Origin: Leptasterias polaris
Lineage: Eukaryota; Echinodermata; Asteroidea; Forcipulatida; Asteriidae
Reading direction: 5' to 3'
DNA length: 64,000 nt
Assembly (NCBI GenBank): GCA_037783415.1
Contig: JAZGTN010000117.1
Location: 1,240,001 to 1,304,000 of the forward strand
Part shown: positions 48,450 to 60,100 of the stretch, piece after piece
Numbering within the stretch: the stretch's first letter is position 1
Layout: each line of letters begins with the position of its first letter
Notes under the pieces: model-generated
Seen by the model: the letters and a program-made list of their open reading frames with translations, nothing else
The model's database searches: none
What the model was told of the DNA's origin: nothing
Translations under genes and position numbers: made by a program

Positions 48450-48482
48450 AAAAAAATGCTCAACCCTGCCAGCTGGGCATGC
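48450..48482 (-). repeat. 33-bp inverted repeat, right copy
   Basis: Exact reverse complement of 45920-45952. The pair encloses the decayed LINE fragment at 46425-48113. Confidence 0.88.
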
Positions 48483-48599
48483 CTCAATTTCTTAAAAGGG
48501 ACACCCTGGTGGACTCATTTCAGCAAAAAATGTTAGTTGTACTCCATGTCACGGTTCATGTTCTGTTCTCCTGGACTAACACTGTAACAGTGCAACTGA

Positions 48600-49700
48600 A
48601 AACACTAGCCTAGTCACTAGTTGTACACTGCACCAATTTACTCAAAAAATTATTACACAACCTTAATAAATTACAAGGTCAATTGAAAAAGTGTTATGTA
48701 CAACAGAGACAGACATGTGGCCTGGAAAGTAAAGAAAGAAGAAAACAAAATTACAAAATAATAAGGCAATAATAATGGAAAATAAGTCGTGTAGGGACAT
48801 CTTTTTGGACAGATGCTTTTGAGACATGTCTGTCCATGTTTGTACATATAAATTTGTTTTTTAAACTTAAATAGTTTCTTAAATAGCCTGGGAAGAAGTT
48901 TTCTTAACTTTAGACTTTTAGCCTTAGAGAAAGACTCTGCTAGCATCGAAATGTCAGGCCATATAATTTACTATTATTTATTTTGACTGGTAACTATCCC
49001 TAAAGGTCTGTAGAATTGGTATCTGGACAACATTTGGCAATACATAAATTACCAAATTATAACAAAAGTGTCTGTCCTCAATACAAACTGATAAATTTAT
49101 CTCCTCCAGTTTCTTAAATACTTTGTCATTTACCTTTTTACTTTCCAACCACAATCCTCATTGTGCCTTTGAAAGTACACAGACAAAAATACATGACAAC
49201 ATACTTCATTTTGTAACTACATGTACTAGGCATATCCCATGTTCCTTTCAAATGCCACAATTTGGTGCCCATTTGTGTGGAATATCCTAGTCTAAAATAT
49301 AAAAATGCTTGATGTTTTATGTACAATGGTGTGCATGATCATAATGTACTGTTTTTTGTTATTTTGGGAGGACAGATAGTGTTGCAAGGATGTGCATACC
49401 ACACGTGTATATGCGCAGACAATGTATAAATTACTGGTAGTAGGTACGCGAACGAAACCAAGGTAATGCCGAACACCAACCAAAGTATTTATATTTATGG
49501 TGACTGTTAATTTTTAAAGAAAGTGCATAGTCGGTAAGCATATATGTGCAATTAGTTAATTTAAAAAGAGATTAGGTGCCATTGAGTGGAACATTTCTAA
49601 AAATAACTGCGAAAGAAAAAAAAAGTTCTGATATTAGCACTAATGAATACTGTTTTTCTTTGTATTTCTTAATTAATGGAAACAACAGTATGAAAAACTT
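48600..49700. other. Intron, nothing recognised
   Basis: AT-rich with short frames only and no motif. Confidence 0.4.
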
Positions 49701-49713
49701 GACTTCACTTTGT

Positions 49714-49831
49714 GTGGTAATGACGTTGGTTGGTGGCTCGCCACTGTACTGAAAAAGTGAAATAGACCTTGCCTTCGGTTTTGTCCATTGTTAATTATTA
49801 CAGCGGCAAGCCACCAACTCGGTCATTACCA
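49714..49831. repeat. Short inverted-repeat element
   Basis: The left arm TGGTAATGACGTTGGTTGG, then TGGCTCGCCACTGT, is an imperfect complement of the right arm ending GGTCATTACCA. About 118 bp overall; probably a very short MITE. Confidence 0.6.
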
Positions 49832-50065
49832 AGCGGTGAAGATCAGCTCCCCCCACTGAGTGTTACTGCAGTGTTAGTGTTATTCCCCAACATGCCTAAT
49901 GTACTGTATGCATTTGCCGTCATTCTATATACCAAACCAAAGGAGGGTTGGGAAGGAAATTAGAAATCAAATTCAAGATTAAGAATACAAATAATAAATA
50001 TTAATATTTCACGCCCAGTCCTGAGTCCAAGGTAAGCATTATCTAATACAATTTTTGTGACTTAC

Positions 50066-50098
50066 TCTTTTTGAGCGTAGAATGCCACCTGAAAACAT
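50066..50098 (-). CDS. Candidate first coding exon of the KptA-like gene
   Basis: ATG at 50098 opens an 11-codon frame (MFSGGILRSKR) ending exactly at a strong GTAAGT donor in phase 0, which matches the phase-0 acceptor of the 43901 exon. The ATG has a fair context (AAGGCCATG). With 33 nt this could be chance; a cDNA would settle it. Confidence 0.35.
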
Positions 50099-50419
50099 GG
50101 CCTTGCTGAAGTGACACAGACATCAAAATGAAAAGCTGAGCTCAAGCATTGATTTGAAACTTAATGAAAATTGACTTGACTTGCAATCTACAGTATCTCC
50201 AGGCTAGGCATGACCCACGTTATTTTTTATAAGACTCAAAGAGTAAAAACTAAGACTTTCATATCAATCAATCCATAGATTATAATGTTTTCAAATTCAC
50301 AAACCGGCTTAACTTATAGTAGAATCTTATTGTTTTGTATTAACTTCGTTGGTCTGCAATTATTTATATATAGCGAAAGCTGATGAAACACGATGTAATA
50401 ACACAAATATTCGATTACA

Positions 50420-50660
50420 CCATGGACTCTGGAGGTAGTTCTACCTCCATGATTACCCACAATGTGTTGCACAACTCACCGTCATCTTGGCTGGTCATGT
50501 GTGAACACATCAATCATCAATTGCCAACCAGACATAGGCCTACTTATTCTTGACTTTAGTTTATTGTTAATTATATTCATTACGTTGGTCTGCAATTTAA
50601 AAACTGAAATACGATGTAAATACGATGTAAACACAATGCTGCACAACTCATAGTCATGTG
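50420..50660. repeat. Diverged tandem duplication and hairpin upstream of SART3
   Basis: CGTTGGTCTGCAATT, ACGATGTAA, ACACAATG and TGCACAACTCA occur twice in the same order about 180-250 bp apart within 50340-50660. A GGAGGTAGTTCTACCTCC hairpin lies at about 50430-50447; a related one (CCATGGAGGTAG and complement) is at 56370-56400. Confidence 0.5.
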
Positions 50661-50699
50661 TATGGAGTATTTCTACTTCATTGGTGGTAATGCCAATGG

Positions 50700-50970
50700 T
50701 CAGAGAGAGGAAGGAGAAGGGTAGTAGTAGTAGTACTATAAAATGTAGAGCATAAAATACTGACGACCGTACGCGTACGTCCGTATACACAGTGTCTAGT
50801 GAATGTTTGCAAATTGTATCGTGCGCGCGAGAAAGGACACCCCGGATCGATTATCGTCTGCTCCTAATCATCAGCAGCGGTGGTATGCTAGGGCGCCCTC
50901 TTTTGACACTAACACTATTCTTCCTTGTTGGCCGGCTGACTAGTACTAGTCTAGTATTAGTAAGACCACA
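50700..50970 (+). promoter_or_regulatory. Probable SART3 promoter and 5' UTR, possibly bidirectional
   Basis: More GC-rich than the surroundings and without a TATA box at a sensible place. It contains the palindrome CCGTACGCGTACGTCCG and GCGCGCGAG. It ends in a good start context (CCACAATGGCGG). The minus-strand gene may start about 870 bp away, which would make this a shared divergent promoter. Inferred from position only. Confidence 0.4.
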
Positions 50971-51138
50971 ATGGCGGCGGAAAACAGCAGTAGTTCTTCG
51001 GATTCTTCCGACTTGTGGTCAAGTTTCGATAGCGAAGATGAAATGGATGGTTTGCTCTCTGAACTGAAGGAGGAGGGTAAGGAGCGTGACATTGATGAGA
51101 ATTACGAAGAGCTGGACCATTTTGCTGATGGTTTTGAG
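50971..51138 (+). CDS. SART3: SART3 exon 1 (start codon)
   Basis: 56 codons from ATG to a GTGGGT donor. It encodes MAAENSSSSSDSSDLWSSFD and an acidic stretch to DGFE, like the acidic N-terminus of SART3. Intron 1 (4.07 kb) carries the foldback elements. Confidence 0.85.
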
Positions 51139-54100
51139 GTGGGTCAACAAAAAAACATCAATCAAATAAATTATATTACATTTAGGCCTATACTATAGCA
51201 CTGTGGTGAGTGTACTAGCACGCAGCCAATCTATATAATATAAAGAACAGTCTGTTCTACCTGACTACTGGTGCACTAGTTACTTCTAGAAACTATAGTA
51301 TAAGTATAAGGCTCCCTCGTGATCCTTTAAATACTTTTTATAGGGGTCTAACATTTTGGGCCTCCGTAACGCTATACGTTTTCAAAATGGTCGTTGTATA
51401 GGTGAACATTTTAATGGTCGTACGCACTCGTAGTCGTAGTCGTTACGTTAGCCAGCAATAACTTAAGTTTCCTTTCGTAGTTACACAACTAAAACTTTCC
51501 CAACAGTCACTTAATTTCTTGTGAGGCCTTTTTGTTGAGTTACATGCAAAAACATCTTCGAAAAATGAAATTTACCACGCAGTACTCGCGATCGCGGTTG
51601 TTTTGCTCTTCATCGCGGCACACAGGCGCCGTTTGTGTGCATTGCACACAAATAAAGACAGCGCGGTGTGAATATTAGTGTGTTGGAAAAGTTTTAGTTG
51701 TGTAGTTAGTACCACTACTAGTATAGTCAAACCTCATAATATATTACCGTGGGTCTCCTAGAACCGTGGTACCAGAAATTACTCTTTTTTCGTTGTCAAT
51801 ACGCCCTCAAGCAACAACTTTCATTAAGTGAACCGGTAACTAAGGCCCTGAGAATTATTTTGTGGACGTCCGAGAAAGAATGTACCGATCGTCTCCTGTT
51901 AATACAAAAAAAAAAATTGTACAAAAATGTACTTTTACTGAACTTGTGAATTTCCGTTGACCATGTCCGTCAAAACGTACCCCTAATCTTTTCACAGTTT
52001 ATCGCCAAGTTCATTCTGTTGATGTAAATTCAAAGTGCTAGCCCCAATTTTCACTTTGGCAATTTAAATTTATGTTATTGGACATGTCACACTCTCGAAA
52101 TTGTACACAGAAGTACGGAGTTAAAACAAGGGCTATTTTCGTAAAAATACCATTTGCTGCCGCTGTGAAGTAAGTGCGCCCTCAATATCGGCTACCGTAC
52201 ATGTCACATGTCAGAATGATGCCACGATGATAGGAGGCTCTCACTCCAGAATCGCACCACGTGCATGCTCACTTTCAGAGACGTCGTTGACGAATTAAAT
52301 CAGACAAACGATGTATTTCTTTTAGATCATAGTGGATAGTAATACTTTAGCAATGATAATAACAGGACACTTTACACAGGTTGGTAATATTTTTTTATTT
52401 GGATACAAAAAAGCGCTAACCCCTACGGTAATAGGGTAACCGATCCTACAAAGGAAACTGAAGTTATTGCTGGCTAACGACCATAAAATGTTCACCTATC
52501 AACGACCATTTTGAAAACGTATAGCGTTACAGAGGCCCAAAATGTTAAACCCCTTTAAGGCTCACGGGGGAGCCTTATAGTTTCTAGAAGTATGCACTAG
52601 TGTACTACTAGTACTACTAATTACTACAAATACTACTGTTTTATAGTAGTGTAGTAGGTACTTAAGTTACATCAGACTGGCAATGAGGTCACTAGAGCAC
52701 GTCTATCATGTCTATTCCCCTCCATCTCCCCGACCCGAGGGACTGTGAGTGTGAGGGACCAAACAAAGACTAAAGAGGGAACTTCCCCCGCTAAACCGAA
52801 GACCGGGCAAAACATACTTAGGTCATCATAGGTCCCCCTTCTGGATCTGGTCACTCACGTACCGGCCCCCCTGTCCTAGTTTAGGGTAAGGGGGGTAGAC
52901 GCACTACACTGACTTTTAAGTAATCACCGTATACTAATACATTAATAGTTGCGATAATCGTAACCCACCATCCTCCCGACAGTCGGAGACCGGAGGGTTA
53001 CGAGACAACTAATGAACGTAAGACCATACTTGCAAATTTTGCCCATTTTTGACAGACTAGTCACCAGATTTGCCCAATTTTTTCCACTATCAAAAAAACA
53101 TGACACAAATTCTAAGAACAAGGATTTGATCTTCAATGTCTAATGAATCCATTCATAACACTCAAAACATCATTGAGAAAATATTTTGAAGAAAAAAAGA
53201 CAAAAAATTACCGGAGACTGACCAACCGTGTATACAAACATGTAGTAACATCACGACCGATCAGCGTAAAGCCAAAGGCCGCTTGCAAACTTAACGCCAC
53301 AAGCTGAGGGCATTTCATTGATGTGCATAGAAAAAAACAATTTACAGATTGAGCGCGCATTCTGATGCTTAAATATAACTCCATGTGGCGATCCCGCAAA
53401 CAAGTGGCGCAACCTGCAGATTGTGCAAGTCCTTTAAATACATTAACTGTGTGCATAAAGACGAACGCCACACCTATGGTTTAGGCTGATTGGTCGAAAA
53501 GTTTGCTCGGTATCGAAGTGCAGGGTTTAAAACCTCAACTATCGTCCGTCTGTGCTTCACGAGCTTGGCTCAGTCTCTGGTAAGTTTTTGTCCTTTTTTC
53601 TTCCAAATATTATCTCAATGACGTTTTGAGTGTTATGAATGGATTCATTTGACATTGAAGATCAAATCCGTGTTCTTAGAATTTGTGTCATGATTTCTCG
53701 AAAGTGGTAAAAATTTAGCAAATCTGGTGACTAGTCTGTCAAAAATGGGCGAAATTGCAAGTACATGTATGGTCTTATGTTGCATTACATGTAGTTGTCT
53801 CGTAACCTCTTCGGTCTCCGACCGTCGGGAGGATGGTGGGTTACAATTATCGCAACTACGAATGTACTACCTGACTACTACTCCGTACTCGTGGTACTAG
53901 TCTGGTACTACTGTACTACTGTACTGCTAGTGCTACTATAATACTATAGTCAGCACGGTGGTCAGGTAGTGTGTACTTTTAGTTATTATTAACACATCTA
54001 GATCTAGCTCAGTTGGACTCCTTTGTTGCATCAGACAATGACGTCCTACCAAAGCTACGACGAGGAGTCCAATTAACCTGGGCTCACCCGGTCTAAAAAT

Positions 54101-57100
54101 AAAATATGAAATAAGAAAAGAAACTTATGTCAGGGTTAAACAGATATAACTAAATTTTTTAACTTAAACATAGCTTAATTCATCATGCTCATTAGCAATT
54201 AAAAGTCATAAGCAATCAATAGGCCTAATTAAGTTTTCTGGTTGCTGTTCACTGTTCACATCATGAGAGGGTAATGTAACCAGTCAACAATTTTAAGAAT
54301 ATTGCCCGGTTTGGGAACTATAATTTCCTGCATATGTGCGCCATGTCTTGACATGCATCTAGTGCACTGTGGATAAAATCTCATACACTAGCCTATATTG
54401 TTTACCTCGTCTTGAGGTGTGATAATGAGGAATATTTTATTTTGTCGAACTATGAATATAAATCAATAACTACCCAGGGGTGCAGGTGTGTGTGTATAGT
54501 ACAATGGCAAGTAAAATCTCAGAGCTGCTTACATTAAATGTGTACTAATTAATACTAAGCTACATACTGTTCAACTCACTTAGCTACATGTAGTTCAGCC
54601 TTCTAAATTATTGAGGATGTATGCTGCCAGACACCTGTCACAGCAAAACCCTTCTCCTTGCTCTATGGTTGTACGCATTACACAGTTAATGTTTTAAAAA
54701 TAGTAGCGATTTTGTACTCTAGTCTATTACATGTAGGGCTCATAACTATTAACTATTTCTATGTAGTACTAATTTAAATGACTCTGTGAGTAGGTGGCCT
54801 TTTGCTATAAAGGCCTGGGACTTGGTACTAAGTGTACATAATTTGTGTACGTAGCTTTAGGAACATTAAATTGTTTGGTTGACATCATTGAACTGGGTAG
54901 GTAAATTGTAGTTTCTTCTGCTACTGCTTGTAAGTTGTAGCAGTAGTAGTACTTCTAGGAACTACTTCAAAGTACTTACAATTTGTACATGGCATATTCC
55001 ATTGTATTGGTAATGCCGGGTTAGCAAGGAATTTCTGCTTGTGCACTTGTGTACTCCACGTTACTAGGCATTCTTCGGTGCTTGCACAATAAGCGGAGAA
55101 TGTCAATGGTGATCGCAAGCGAAGAATTCGGCAGTAAGCAGAGCCATGAAGTTGGGCCCTGCATTAAATGCTGACTTAATTATCAATGACTTATTTTCTG
55201 ATTGTTTTGTAGATAAGTAGAGATGTTAATGATTATGATGCCCACATTCAGCTGATCAACGCAGCCAAGGGGCTGATTGATTCTCCTCACTGTAACAACT
55301 TTGACGGTCACAGATTAAAATGTTTAGCTCGGAAGAGAATGAGCAAGTATTTTCCCTTAACTCCAGGTTGGTACTTATGGTTTGTGTTATTGTTCTTGTT
55401 TTTGTAATCACACTTTCAGACCGATAACAAGTAGGGAGAGAGTCAAACATGTGTCTTGATATACTCCTCTTACTCTGTTTTAAATATTGTTGGTAAACAT
55501 ACAAATTGGTCAAAATTGGACTGTCATGATTTTGGTCATCAGTGGGTGGCCAAATTTAGCTGGTTGGGTGACATGGATTAGTCTCTTTGGCTTGACAAAT
55601 TCTACATTCTATTGTGTACCTTTAATACTTGATTTTCTTTCCCTCTTTAGAGCTGTGGTTAGAATGGATACAAGATGAGATTGGTCTTATGCATCATGAG
55701 AAATCTAAGATAAATAAACTCTATCAAAAAGCAGTCCAAGACTACACCTGTAAGTCCTCAATACAAATGCCACGGTGTTGTTTTAACCAGAAGGTGTCTT
55801 GGATACATTCAAGAAGTGTATAAGTTGTAGTGTACATTCTTTTCAAACTGTATTAACTTTTGGACAACTCATGTTTTCATTCTCATGTAAACTTACCAGT
55901 TTGGACTCGCTACTGAAACTTTTTAAAATCCTTCATGTTTTTCTCCATAAATTTTAATAAAGACTTTAAATTGCAAACTGCTTACCAACCAAAATGATCT
56001 ATGGTATACATGTAAATGCAAACTTTAACTAGTGGGCTGACCCTAGCGGAGTCTGTCTTTGTGGAAGGCTAAATGACATCACCTGTTTATCACAACATAA
56101 ACAGACATTAACAAGTGAAACAGAAGCAGTCAAGTGGAAATACATGAATATAGAGAGAGAAGCAGAAAGCACACAGAAAAACAAAGGGTAAACAATGAAT
56201 AAGGAGACAGGGGTTGGGGGGGGGGGGCTGGGTTGACCATAAGAAGTTAGAAGCACAAAGGACAAAATTAAAAGTTGGAAGAGGGAGAAAAAGTAATAAG
56301 GCAGACTAAAGTAAAAAGGAGGTTATCTGTGGGGGAAAAGGACAAAGACAAAAGGTTATCAAGATAAACCATGGAGGTAGAAATTATACCTCCATGGTTA
56401 AACAAATTACACATTTCAAAATATATGTGTGTAATTTGTTTGTGTCCGACATGATTTACATAACATACATGTACTGTATGTTTTATGTTGATGAGATAAA
56501 ACATGAACAATGGAAAAAGATGATACACTGTACATGTAGGCCTACATGTAATAATTTACTGTGAATTGATCAAAACAAATTTGTTTCTTACGCTTTCATT
56601 CAATAGCACCAGAGCTGTGGGAGAAGTATTGTAGTTTCTGCTTGGAAACTATTAATACAAACTATAGCATAAGTGACTTGCGTAGTGTCTTTGAGCAAGC
56701 ACTGACTGCAGTAGGATTACATGTGACCAAGGGCGACATTATTTGGAAGTTGTACAGAGACTTTGAAAATAGCCTAAGAGAAAATGCACAGGTAAAAACT
56801 CAAGTATGTTATACTTCTTACAATACGCATGTATTTAAGCAATCAATGATTATTTCTGAATTTAATTACATGATAAAACTCCAGGCTAAAAGTGTTACGA
56901 GGTTGCAGTTGGTTTCTATATTAGTCACAAGAACAACTTTTCTGCAATTTTGCATTTCAAAAAGTAATGTGCACTATGTGTGAAGCATATTTCCCACAAA
57001 CAACAAGCAAAATAAGACGCATGTTTAAGTCGTGTTCAAAACACTCTTTTAAAGTGTACTTAAGGTGTGAGTATATTTTATTAAAAACAATTCATATTCA

Positions 57101-60100
57101 ATTTTATTTTTGAATTCAATTGAGCCAAAAAGTTTTCATACATGTACGTTTGTTGTTAAACAAATTGTAAACACGTAAGTGTTAGTCCTTTTAACTACAG
57201 TCGTGTAATTACGATTCAAAAATTAAAGCTAAATGAATTGGTTTGACTTGATTTCATTATTCCTACTCTTCAACAGAATGAGTATGAGGAGGATCAGCAA
57301 ACAGCTAGGCTGGAACGTCTTTTCAAACGCCAGCTATCAGTGCCACTCATGAGTAGGTTTATTTTTCTATATTTTAAAGGAACTTATTTTTATTTGAACA
57401 TTACTGGATAAAGTATCTACAAATAAACCCTTCAAATTAATCTTACCACTACCAGACAACTTGTGCCAAGAAGAAACAAGTTACCAACCAAAGTGTAATT
57501 GTTTGAGACTGTTTCTTGTTATTTTTTTGATAAGTGTATGAATTTGATAACCTTTCAGATAGAACCTAATAAAAGAAATAAAACAATAATGATCAATCTT
57601 GTACTTGAATTGGTCTTGAATTATGTTTGAATGGATCATTTTCTTTCAGATATAATGGACACATGGAGGGAGTATGAGCCCATGTTGAAAAAACCTCCAA
57701 CACTGATCTCAAAAGAAATCTTAGCTCAACTTGATAGCTACAAACCATATGAGCAGGAATTGGTAAGTCCTATTGATGATAAGGCTGCCACCATCTAGTC
57801 ATGTTCCCTGTATCCAGATGCAAGTAGACCATTTTGCCGCACCATCCTCTGTTTGGTTACATTGATTTGAATGGGACAAAGGGAGTTGGGGTGTATGTAC
57901 CATGAAAAGTGTACAATTGCAACACACTGCCATCCTAGTTACAGAACAATAAAATAAGCTGGTTTTGCATTGGGAAATCTTGACGTTTTGCATTCATCTT
58001 GGTGCTCTGTGAAGTGTAAAAATTTCCTTTTGGGAGGAAGGGAAATATTTAATAACTGAATGATGCTTGTATCATTAAGTGTTGATTTTAAAACAGTTGT
58101 CATTCTGTTTTTTTATACAACAAGCAAAGTTACCCAATCTGAAGATCAGACTCAGTGCGGTCAGTTTTGGGTGACTTTAGGAGTAATTAAGGTCAATGTA
58201 AAAAATTGAGACCTCAATTATCTGGGATGATGATAATGTGAAATAGTTTTGAGAACAAAAGGTGATAAGAAAGCAATGTTTACTGAAACATTTTGTGTTC
58301 TAATATGAGAATATGCATGGTGAGAAGTGGATGTTCATAATTATTGTGGAAGACCACAGCTGTGAAATAGAACTAAAAAGAAAGATTGGCAAGAAAATGT
58401 TGTCAGACATGTTAAAAAAAACCAAAAACATTGTGAGTACATAAACAAAATACTGAACTGAGGGGGTTTAAAAATGCACCACACATAACTTGCACTGATT
58501 TGCACAGTGGGCCCAACATGTAGATTGTGCAAATCAGTAGGCACCTGTGTTTCATTTTGGACATTAGTTGAGATTTTAGCGATCTGTTGAGATATTAGCC
58601 GGAAATGTCTCTATGTGTGCATGGAACACAGACAACAGCGTGGGTTGGGGATTGTGGTAATTGACAATAGTATTGTGCACACGACTATCATGCAATGATG
58701 ATGATCATCCTACATTATTTGTTTTGTCACTTAAAAGAGTTACAGTAAGGAAAGCATGAGTTGTAACTTGTCTGATATCTGAATGTGTGATTAGTTGAAG
58801 ACAACTCCTCCAAGTTACGAAGCATACAGAGCCTACCTGGATTATGAGAAGGCATCTGGGGGTAACCCTGCACGTGTGCAATGTTTATATGAGAGAGCCT
58901 TACTAGATCACTGCCTGCAGGAACAACTTTGGCTAGACTACACAGAATATGTTGTAAGTAAAAATACATAAACTTGGATTGTACACAGAAAAATTGACTA
59001 GAGTGGGACTTGAACCTGTGACCTCCAGATTATCGCGCAGCACTTTCCAAATGAGCTATCCATCTAGCCCAATGTTTGGGGTCTCTGGGTGTGCTGTCGC
59101 AGGTGGATTGCATTAAGGGGCAGTGAGTAATAGATGGATCTACTGGATGATGTACATGTAATATGATGATAATAGTCCTAAATAGATTCCTGTACAGGGC
59201 TTTTCAAAACAGAAGGAAACCTCAATATGCTGTACATAAGTTATATTTAGTGGCACTTTGCTTAAGAACTGTACTTCTAAATCACAGGTATTGAGAGCTC
59301 AAAGTCCTAATTATAAACGTGTAGTAAAATCCCTAATCAATCCTACATTGTACATGTGTAATCTTAAAAAGTATCATCAGAGATTTTACTGACTGGTGTT
59401 TTTTTCAAAGGAGACCAAGTTGAAGATCAAAGACATAATGCTATCAGTGTATGCCAGATCTGTCAGGAATTGCCCATGGTCTGGACAACTATGGTGTAAC
59501 TATTTGATTGCCAAAGAAAGATTCAGAGAGTCGCACAATGTGATAAAAGGTGAGAATTAGACATGTCCATTTAATTGTTTGAACAATTGTTTAATTTGTT
59601 TTTATTATTATGTGTAGCAGTGCTGCATATAGTGTGTCAACTGTACTGTAATTTTATGCAGTACTAAGACTTCATAGAAGCAACAGATATTTGCCTCTTT
59701 ACCTGTGGTCATAGTCGTGGCTCTTCGTCAAGTATTCATGAAGAAATTTACAACAAGATACTTTCAACTCTTATCATTGACCAATGCTTTCTTGTTAAAT
59801 TGCTTGATTTCTAGGTCTATAAACTAAGTTGAGTCAAGGTTTTAGCCAGGATTTGGTAAAAGGGTGTCAAAATCTGCTGGAAATTTAAAAACTGGGTGTC
59901 CAAATTGTTCACTTACAATACATTTACATGTAAATGACGGATGAAACAGGGTGTCCAAATTTAAAACAGGGTGTCCAAAAGACACCCAGACACCCCTCTG
60001 GCTAACACTATGAGTTGAGTACACAAATGTATGTACAATTATTATGCATACTCTATATACATTTCATTGGTTATGTATTGAGTATTTAATATGTTTCCAA

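Noticed and set aside
58996..59069. Functional tRNA gene on the minus strand
   Set aside because: A and B boxes are present but the stems do not pair in standard numbering; treated as a SINE relic.
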